Position numbers and translations under genes: made by a program. DNA of 6,217 nt, from contig CAJMOI010000120.1 in the NCBI GenBank assembly GCA_905215105.1, positions 1-6,217 of the forward strand, written 5' to 3'. Under the pieces are notes generated by a model. The model saw nothing but the letters and a program-made list of their open reading frames with translations. It ran no database searches and was not told where the DNA came from. Origin of the DNA: an uncultured bacterium. Its GTDB lineage: Bacteria; Bacillota; Clostridia; Oscillospirales; Acutalibacteraceae. The stretch's first letter is position 1. Each line of letters begins with the position of its first letter. This document shows, piece after piece, positions 1-4,208 of this stretch.

Positions 1-83
1 AAGGGTAAAATTTCCGCAATCTCCCGATTGGTTACCGGAAAATTCCTGCGGAACCCCACTTCTCCCATACAGAATTCCTGCAT
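1..83 (-). CDS. N-terminal fragment of an unidentified protein (runs off left edge)
   Basis: An open reading frame on the minus strand starts with ATG at 83-81 and stays open for 27 codons to the edge of the window. It begins MQEFCMGEVGFRRNFP and continues to a segment reading TNREIAEILP. The start is chosen because a purine-rich AGGGGG (complement of 91-96) sits 7 bases upstream, and an extended -10 promoter lies just beyond it. A second in-frame ATG at 68-66 is less likely because it would be 22 bases from that ribosome site. I do not recognise the protein from this fragment. A regulator of the divergent URO-D-family gene is a reasonable guess from position alone, but no helix-turn-helix can be demonstrated here. 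There is no in-frame stop within the visible part. Confidence 0.5.
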   Translation of the reverse strand, partial: MQEFCMGEVGFRRNFPVTNREIAEILP

Positions 84-104
84 ACTGTCGCCCCCTTTGG
101 TGTC

Positions 105-133
105 AGTATAGCACCTGATCGGAATTTGAGCAA
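105..133 (-). promoter_or_regulatory. Promoter candidate for the leftward partial gene
   Basis: Read on the minus strand, a TATACT -10 (complement of 105-110) is preceded by TGC, giving an extended -10. TTGCTC (complement of 128-133) lies 17 bases upstream as a weak -35. The start of transcription would fall near position 98, leaving a short leader of about 15 bases that contains the ribosome site. The good -10, TGn extension and spacing outweigh the poor -35, but this is motif reading only. Confidence 0.5.
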
Positions 134-163
134 TATTTCGGTATAAAAGGACTTCTTTCCGGA

Positions 164-191
164 TTGTAATCCCGGCAGAAAAGCGTATGAT
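164..191 (+). promoter_or_regulatory. Promoter candidate for the URO-D-family gene
   Basis: TTGTAA at 164-169 and TATGAT at 186-191 are separated by 16 bases, giving a moderate sigma-A-like match. Transcription would begin near 198, with a leader of about 70 bases before the ATG at 270. The -10 overlaps the left arm of the inverted repeat at 188-217, so a protein bound there would be expected to affect this promoter. Confidence 0.45.
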
Positions 192-217
192 AAAAGCAAC
201 AAACACAGCTTTTATCA
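188..217. repeat. Perfect 10-bp inverted repeat, candidate operator
   Basis: TGATAAAAGC at 188-197 and its exact complement GCTTTTATCA at 208-217 flank a 10-base centre rich in A and C. The centre-to-centre distance of the arms is about 20 bases, or two helical turns, as expected for a dimeric DNA-binding protein. The left arm overlaps the predicted -10, so a full RNA hairpin is unlikely if that promoter is right. That favours a DNA operator over a leader structure. A further ATAAAAG, the core of the arm, occurs at 143-149. No T-run follows, so it is not an intrinsic terminator. Confidence 0.5.
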
Positions 218-235
218 CCGCAGACCGGAGCAATC

Positions 236-249
236 TGCCGTAAACGGCA
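236..249. repeat. Short inverted repeat in the leader upstream of the ribosome site
   Basis: TGCCGT at 236-241 and ACGGCA at 244-249 are exact complements separated by only two bases. This spacing is too tight for a fully paired RNA hairpin, since the innermost pairs would have to open, but it suits a palindromic protein-binding site. It ends 3 bases before the GGAGAGGAG ribosome site at 253-261. A chance occurrence is possible given its length. Confidence 0.3.
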
Positions 250-269
250 TTCGGAGAGGAGTTTTTTTC

Positions 270-1394
270 ATGAATTACCGCGAGAACGTAAACGCGATTC
301 TGCATTATCAGCCTTTTGAGAAAATGCCCATTGTTTCTTTTGGATACTGGGGAGAAACCGTTCAGAAATGGGCGGATGAAGGACATATTACCCGAGAAGA
401 GGCCGACGGCTACTGCCGGTATGGCGATAACTCCGAAGCAGACCGCGCGATTATGAAGCGGTTGGGATTTGATTTCAACTGGAACAGCTGTTACGGCGGC
501 AATGTGGGGCTGTATCCTGCTTTTGACAGAAAAGTGCTGGAACAGAAAGCGGACGGCGGCCAGGTCATCCGGGATGAACAGGGTCTGATTGTACTGGTCA
601 AGCCCGGCGTGGTTTCCATTCCCGCTGAAATTGGTACTACCCTGACGGATCGGGATGTGTGGGAAAAGGAATATCTGCCCCGGCTGCAATGGGAAGCAGA
701 ACGCATTGACACTTCCCTGTTTGAATCTCTCAAAGATGACAGCCAGCGTCAGCTTCCGGTGGGCCTCCACTGCGGCTCCCTCATGGGTTATATGCGCAAT
801 CTGCTGGGTGTGGAAGAGCTCAGCTATCTGTATGTGGATGATCCGGAACTGTACGAAGAGATTGCCAATACACTGGCCGGACTCTGCTACCAGAGCGTAA
901 AGGCCATTCTGGAAACCGGTGCAAAATTCGATTATGCCCATTTCTGGGAGGACATCTGCTATAAAAACGGCCCGCTGGTTTCCCCCGACGGATTCCGGCA
1001 GATGATCGGGCCTCACTATCGGAAAATCACCAATCTGCTCAAAGAGCACGGCGTGGATATTGTTTCTGTTGACTGTGACGGCTGGATCGACGCCCTGTTG
1101 CCTATCTGGCTGGAAAACGGCGTCAACACCATGTTCCCCATTGAGGTTGGCACCTGGAACGCCAGTATTGCCCCCTGGCGGGAAAAATATGGCAAAGATC
1201 TGCGAGGGGTGGGCGGCATGAATAAGACCGTTTTTGCCCGGGATTATCAAGCCGTAGATCAAGAGGTAGAGCGGCTGCGTCCTCTGATGGAGTTGGGCGG
1301 CTATATCCCCTGCCCCGATCACAGAATCGCACCGGATGCCAAGTTCGAAAATGTGCAGTATTACTGCGAAAAAATGAAATCCCTGACACTGTAA
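270..1394 (+). CDS. Uroporphyrinogen decarboxylase (URO-D) superfamily protein, methyltransferase-like
   Basis: A complete 374-residue protein with an AGGAG ribosome site at 257-261, 8 bases before the ATG. The sequence fits the URO-D fold family that includes HemE and the corrinoid-dependent methyltransferases MtaA/MtbA/CmuA. Visible landmarks are LHCGSLMGYMRNLLG (166-180), DPELYEEI (191-198), the WED segment at 226-228 followed by SPDGFRQMI (238-246), VDCDGWIDALLPIWLENGV (267-285), and the C-terminal GGYIPCPDHR (343-352). The N-terminal arginine-rich substrate motif of genuine HemE is absent, and no other haem gene is nearby, so coproporphyrinogen synthesis is unlikely. Cys269 and Cys348 lie close to where methyltransferase relatives carry zinc-binding cysteines, but the histidine of their HxC motif appears to be replaced (Val267). 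It is probably a cytoplasmic enzyme acting on a methyl group or a small aromatic/methoxylated substrate. The substrate is unknown, and no corrinoid protein or MttB/MtaB partner is visible. It is likely monocistronic. Confidence 0.85.
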   Translation: MNYRENVNAILHYQPFEKMPIVSFGYWGETVQKWADEGHITREEADGYCRYGDNSEADRAIMKRLGFDFNWNSCYGGNVGLYPAFDRKVLEQKADGGQVIRDEQGLIVLVKPGVVSIPAEIGTTLTDRDVWEKEYLPRLQWEAERIDTSLFESLKDDSQRQLPVGLHCGSLMGYMRNLLGVEELSYLYVDDPELYEEIANTLAGLCYQSVKAILETGAKFDYAHFWEDICYKNGPLVSPDGFRQMIGPHYRKITNLLKEHGVDIVSVDCDGWIDALLPIWLENGVNTMFPIEVGTWNASIAPWREKYGKDLRGVGGMNKTVFARDYQAVDQEVERLRPLMELGGYIPCPDHRIAPDAKFENVQYYCEKMKSLTL

Positions 1395-1401
1395 TCGATT
1401 T

Positions 1402-1441
1402 TCCCCTGTCTGTGACTGCGATCATGGACAGGGGATTTTTT
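1402..1441 (+). terminator. Intrinsic terminator after the URO-D-family gene
   Basis: TCCCCTGTC (1402-1410) pairs with GACAGGGGA (1427-1435). The stem extends inward by five more pairs, two of them G-U, to a 6-base loop, and six T residues follow at 1436-1441. It begins 8 bases after the stop codon and should end the upstream transcript before the next promoter. Confidence 0.9.
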
Positions 1442-1464
1442 GAATTTTCCCCCTTGAAAAAGGA

Positions 1465-1494
1465 TTGACAAAAAGACACACAACCCGATATACT
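1465..1494 (+). promoter_or_regulatory. Strong sigma-A-type promoter of the thioredoxin-CcdA operon
   Basis: A perfect TTGACA -35 (1465-1470) and TATACT -10 (1489-1494) are separated by 18 bases. It lies directly after the upstream terminator and about 50 bases before the start codon at 1544. Transcription is expected to begin near 1501. It is the closest match to consensus in the window. Confidence 0.8.
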
Positions 1495-1502
1495 TTCTGT
1501 AA

Positions 1503-1519
1503 CCTGTTTTTGCAACAGG
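1503..1519 (+). repeat. Small hairpin at the predicted 5' end of the operon mRNA
   Basis: CCTGTT (1503-1508) and AACAGG (1514-1519) form a 6-bp stem with a 5-base loop. If transcription starts near 1501, the hairpin sits at the extreme 5' end of the message, where it could protect against decay. It is separate from the ribosome site at 1531-1537. It could equally be an operator, and it is short enough to be chance. Confidence 0.3.
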
Positions 1520-1543
1520 AAATATCATCAAGGAAGGTGACCT

Positions 1544-2074
1544 ATGCAGAACAAATGGAAAAAACTTATCATCGTGGGCGCTGTACTGGTTTTAGTTGCC
1601 GGTGTTTTTACCGCTAAAAAACTCAGTGAAGCCCCTTCCGCCCAATCGTCCCCCACAGAAGGAACGATCCCTTTTGAAACTACCTCTTTTGATATGGACA
1701 AACTCACCTCATACGGATTGCCCATTATGCTGGATTTCGGTTCCGAATCCTGCGGCCCCTGTCAGCAGATGAAGCCGGCACTGACCGCTATGTACGAAGA
1801 AATGGACGGCAAAGTGGTCATCCAGTATGCCGACGTCTGGGAAAATCCCGAAGCTGCGCAGGAATATCCCGTACAGGTCATTCCCACCCAGGCCTTTTAC
1901 GATAAAGAGGGAAAGCCTTTTGTTCCCAGTGATTCCCTGAGTCAACAAATTGGTTTTACCATGTACAGCCATCGGGAAACCGGCGAGCACCTTTTTACCA
2001 TTCACCAGGGCGCATTGACAGAAGAACAGATGCGGGCGATTTTCGCAGAAATGGGGGTCAAAATCGATGATTGA
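1544..2074 (+). CDS. Membrane-anchored thioredoxin-fold protein
   Basis: A 176-residue protein with AGGAAGG at 1531-1537, 6 bases before the ATG. Residues 1-7 are basic and residues 8-23 form a hydrophobic segment with no lipobox cysteine, so it is probably an uncleaved membrane anchor. This places the rest outside the cytoplasm. A polar linker (about 24-45) leads to a thioredoxin domain with the redox motif CGPC at 70-73 in the context DFGSESCGPCQQMKP, and the cis-proline at 114 in VIPTQAF. These are the only two cysteines, so the active-site pair has no resolving partner inside the protein. Relative to classical thioredoxin there is an extra stretch of about 25 residues (roughly 125-150) before the last strand and helix. 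The 8-base overlap with the downstream CcdA-type gene suggests translational coupling. The likely role is thiol-disulfide exchange on the outer membrane face, receiving electrons from the CcdA partner. The target proteins cannot be told from here. Confidence 0.9.
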   Translation: MQNKWKKLIIVGAVLVLVAGVFTAKKLSEAPSAQSSPTEGTIPFETTSFDMDKLTSYGLPIMLDFGSESCGPCQQMKPALTAMYEEMDGKVVIQYADVWENPEAAQEYPVQVIPTQAFYDKEGKPFVPSDSLSQQIGFTMYSHRETGEHLFTIHQGALTEEQMRAIFAEMGVKIDD

Positions 2075-2759
2075 CACCTGGCTGCAATCCCTGACAGAGC
2101 TCTTTCAGCAGGGCGGCTGGCTGGCTCCTTTTCTGGCCTTTCTTGCTGGCGTACTCACATCCTTCACGCCCTGTTCCCTTTCGGCAATTCCTCTGATTGT
2201 GGGATATGTGGGCGGAACCGACCAGAAAAATCCTAAAAAAGCACTGAGATACTCCCTGCTTTTCGCCCTGGGCTCCGCCATCACCTTTACCATATTGGGC
2301 GGAATCGCTGCTGCCGCCGGCGGAATGCTGGGCGGCGCTTCCCGGTGGTGGTATCTGTTTCTGGGCGTTTTGATGGTGCTGATGGCCCTTCAAACCTTTG
2401 AAGTTTTTACTTTTATCCCTTCTACCTATCTGGTTTCCAAAAACAAAAAAAGAGGCTGGCTGGGTGCATTGGCCGCAGGCGTACTGGGCGGTATCTTCTC
2501 CTCACCCTGCTCGACTCCCATGCTGGTAGTGCTGCTGGCTTTGGTAGCAGGCGGCGGAAATCCTCTTTGGGGTGTTTTCCTGCTTCTTCTTTATTCGATC
2601 GGAAACGGAACGCTGGCTGTGATTGCCGGCACCTCCATGGGCTTTGTCCGAAAGCTCTCCGCTTCTGCATCCTATGGGAAAATCAGCCGGATTCTTCAAA
2701 TTGTCACCGGTATCCTGATACTCCTCCTGGGATTGTATTTCCTCTATCTGGGATTCTAA
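2067..2759 (+). CDS. ccdA: CcdA/DsbD-type membrane thiol-disulfide carrier
   Basis: A 230-residue, very hydrophobic protein with about six membrane segments (roughly 19-47, 61-86, 94-117, 130-160, 164-190, 205-229). This matches the length and topology of the CcdA family, the membrane core of DsbD. The two signature cysteines are present, each after a proline: Cys36 in SFTPCSLSAIPL at the first segment and Cys148 in FSSPCSTPML at the fourth. In this family the pair accepts electrons from cytoplasmic thioredoxin and passes them outward. The ATG at 2067 overlaps the end of the preceding thioredoxin gene (shared ATGATTGA), with GGGGG at 2053-2057 as a plausible ribosome site. No cytochrome c maturation genes (resB/resC type) are visible, so cytochrome c biogenesis should not be assumed. 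General reduction of extracytoplasmic disulfides through the adjacent thioredoxin is more likely. Confidence 0.9.
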   Translation: MIDTWLQSLTELFQQGGWLAPFLAFLAGVLTSFTPCSLSAIPLIVGYVGGTDQKNPKKALRYSLLFALGSAITFTILGGIAAAAGGMLGGASRWWYLFLGVLMVLMALQTFEVFTFIPSTYLVSKNKKRGWLGALAAGVLGGIFSSPCSTPMLVVLLALVAGGGNPLWGVFLLLLYSIGNGTLAVIAGTSMGFVRKLSASASYGKISRILQIVTGILILLLGLYFLYLGF

Positions 2760-2775
2760 GGCATATATTGATATA

Positions 2776-2825
2776 AAAAAGCCAGTAATCTGACGGGAAT
2801 AACCGAGTCAGACCACTGGCTTTTT
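2776..2825. terminator. Terminator after the CcdA-type gene, possibly bidirectional
   Basis: AAAAAGCCAGT (2776-2786) pairs with ACTGGCTTTTT (2815-2825). Inside it, TCTGAC (2789-2794) pairs with GTCAGA (2807-2812), with AA opposite CC as an internal loop between the two stems. The T-run at 2821-2825 serves the plus strand, and the A-run at 2775-2780 gives a U-run on the minus strand. It can therefore stop the thioredoxin-CcdA transcript and back up the tuf terminator. Confidence 0.85.
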
Positions 2826-2851
2826 AAAAATCATCAAACTTGTAATTCTTC

Positions 2852-2886
2852 AAAAAACCCCGGCTCCTTTCGGAGTCGGGGTTTTT
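2852..2886 (-). terminator. Intrinsic terminator of tuf
   Basis: On the minus strand the arms (complements of 2872-2881 and 2858-2867) form a GC-rich 10-bp stem closed by a GAAA tetraloop. It is followed by six U residues from 2857-2852 and starts about 20 bases after the tuf stop. There is one A-C mismatch on this strand; on the plus strand the same position is a G-U pair with T residues at 2882-2886. The element may therefore act both ways, as expected between convergent operons. The GNRA-type loop points to the minus strand as its main direction. Confidence 0.9.
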
Positions 2887-2900
2887 ATCATAGGCAAAAA

Positions 2901-4103
2901 TTATTCGTTAATGCCGGTAACAACGCCGGAACCAACGGTACGGCCACCCTCACGGATAGCGAAACGCAGGCCCTCTTCGATAGCGATGGGGGTGATCAGC
3001 TCAACGTCCATCACAACGTTATCGCCAGGCATGCACATCTCGGTGCCCTCGGGCAGAGAGATCACGCCGGTAACGTCGGTGGTACGGAAGTAGAACTGAG
3101 GACGATAGTTGTTGAAGAAGGGGGTATGACGGCCACCCTCGTCCTTGGTCAGAACATAAACCTGGCCCTTGAACTTGGTGTGGGGGTGAATGGTGCCGGG
3201 CTTAGCCAGAACCTGGCCGCGCTCGATCTCATTTCTCTGGATACCACGGAGCAGAGCACCGATGTTATCGCCGGCCTCAGCATAGTCCAGCAGCTTGCGG
3301 AACATTTCGATACCGGTAACAACGGTCTTTCTGCGCTCGTCGGACAGACCAACGATCTCAACTTCCTCGGACAGCTTCAGCTGGCCACGCTCAACTCTGC
3401 CGGTAGCAACGGTGCCGCGGCCGGTAATGGTGAACACATCCTCAACGGGCATCAGGAAGGGCAGATCAGCCTTACGCTCGGGGGTGGGGATATAGCTGTC
3501 AACAGCAGCCATCAGCTCGTGGATGCAAGCATACTCGGGAGCCTTGGGATCCTTGGAATCGGACTCCAGAGCAAGCAGAGCGGAACCACGGATAATGGGG
3601 GTGTCGTCGCCCGGGAACTCATACTCGTTCAGCAGGTCACGAATCTCCATCTCAACCAGGTCCAGCAGCTCCTCGTCGTCAACCTGATCGCACTTGTTCA
3701 TGAAGACAACGATGTAGGGCACGCCAACCTGACGGGACAGCAGGATGTGCTCTCTGGTCTGGGGCATGGGGCCGTCAGCAGCAGAAACAACCAGGATAGC
3801 GCCGTCCATCTGAGCAGCACCGGTGATCATGTTCTTAACATAGTCAGCATGGCCGGGGCAGTCAACGTGAGCATAGTGACGGGTTGCGGTCTGATACTCA
3901 ACGTGAGCGGTGTTGATGGTAATGCCGCGCTCTCTCTCTTCGGGAGCCTTATCGATGTTAGCGTAATCAACGAAATCAGCGTCGCCTTCCAGGTTCAGAA
4001 CCTTGGTGATAGCGGCGGTCAGGGTGGTCTTACCATGGTCAACGTGACCGATAGTACCAATGTTTACGTGGGGTTTGTTTCTTTCAAACTTTTCCTTTGC
4101 CAT
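2901..4103 (-). CDS. tuf: Elongation factor Tu
   Basis: A complete 400-residue EF-Tu, slightly longer than the 394-396 of model bacteria. It delivers aminoacyl-tRNA to the ribosomal A site with GTP hydrolysis. The G domain shows the P-loop GHVDHGKT (19-26), switch I RGITI with Thr62, DCPGH (81-85) with catalytic His85, NKCD (136-139) and SAL (174-176). Domains 2 and 3 follow from about residue 210, including GRGTVATGRVERG (228-240) and the conserved C-terminal FAIREGGRTVGSGVV (381-395). The region around the classical kirromycin-resistance alanine (Ala382 here) looks wild type. The start is fixed by an AAAGGAGGAA ribosome site (complement of about 4111-4120) and the invariant MAKEKFERNKPHVN beginning. 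The gene lies 105 bases downstream of fusA on the same strand, the usual str-operon order. It likely has its own promoter in that spacer as well as fusA read-through. Confidence 0.99.
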   Translation of the reverse strand: MAKEKFERNKPHVNIGTIGHVDHGKTTLTAAITKVLNLEGDADFVDYANIDKAPEERERGITINTAHVEYQTATRHYAHVDCPGHADYVKNMITGAAQMDGAILVVSAADGPMPQTREHILLSRQVGVPYIVVFMNKCDQVDDEELLDLVEMEIRDLLNEYEFPGDDTPIIRGSALLALESDSKDPKAPEYACIHELMAAVDSYIPTPERKADLPFLMPVEDVFTITGRGTVATGRVERGQLKLSEEVEIVGLSDERRKTVVTGIEMFRKLLDYAEAGDNIGALLRGIQRNEIERGQVLAKPGTIHPHTKFKGQVYVLTKDEGGRHTPFFNNYRPQFYFRTTDVTGVISLPEGTEMCMPGDNVVMDVELITPIAIEEGLRFAIREGGRTVGSGVVTGINE

Positions 4104-4166
4104 TGGAAACTTCCTCCTTTTTATAAAGCAATTTCAAATGTTATGAACAAATTGTCCAGTAACACA

Positions 4167-4195
4167 ATTGTAGCAACTATACGCCGAAAAATCAA
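4167..4195 (-). promoter_or_regulatory. tuf promoter candidate in the fusA-tuf spacer
   Basis: Read on the minus strand, TTGATT (complement of 4190-4195) and TACAAT (complement of 4167-4172) are separated by exactly 17 bases, and TGC precedes the -10 to give an extended -10. Transcription would start near 4160, leaving a tuf leader of about 57 bases. The -35 lies 13 bases after the fusA stop, and no terminator-like hairpin is visible between the two genes. It would therefore add to read-through from upstream, consistent with the very high demand for EF-Tu. Confidence 0.65.
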
Positions 4196-4208
4196 GCGCT
4201 AATCGAAA

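Noticed and set aside
84..269. A riboswitch, such as a cobalamin type, upstream of the URO-D-family gene
   Set aside because: The predicted leader is only about 70 bases, and no B12-box-like or other recognisable aptamer core or terminator/antiterminator pair is visible.
1123..1515. A 130-codon minus-strand frame across the end of the URO-D-family gene
   Set aside because: It passes through a convincing plus-strand gene, its terminator and the next promoter, and has no recognisable protein features.
2058..2393. A 111-codon minus-strand frame opposite the CcdA-type gene
   Set aside because: The translation is glutamine- and histidine-rich with no domain features, and the plus strand there carries a clear membrane protein with both family cysteines.
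4129..4154. CAATTT/AAATTG inverted repeat in the tuf leader
   Set aside because: It is only six A/T-rich pairs around a 14-base loop, with no extension on either side, and is easily explained by chance.
3126..4202. A 358-codon open frame on the plus strand opposite tuf
   Set aside because: It lies almost wholly antisense to the unmistakable EF-Tu gene. Its translation is low-complexity (rich in L, V, G, N, S), as expected from the strong codon bias of tuf read backwards, and it runs across the tuf promoter region. Long antisense frames over tuf are a known artefact.
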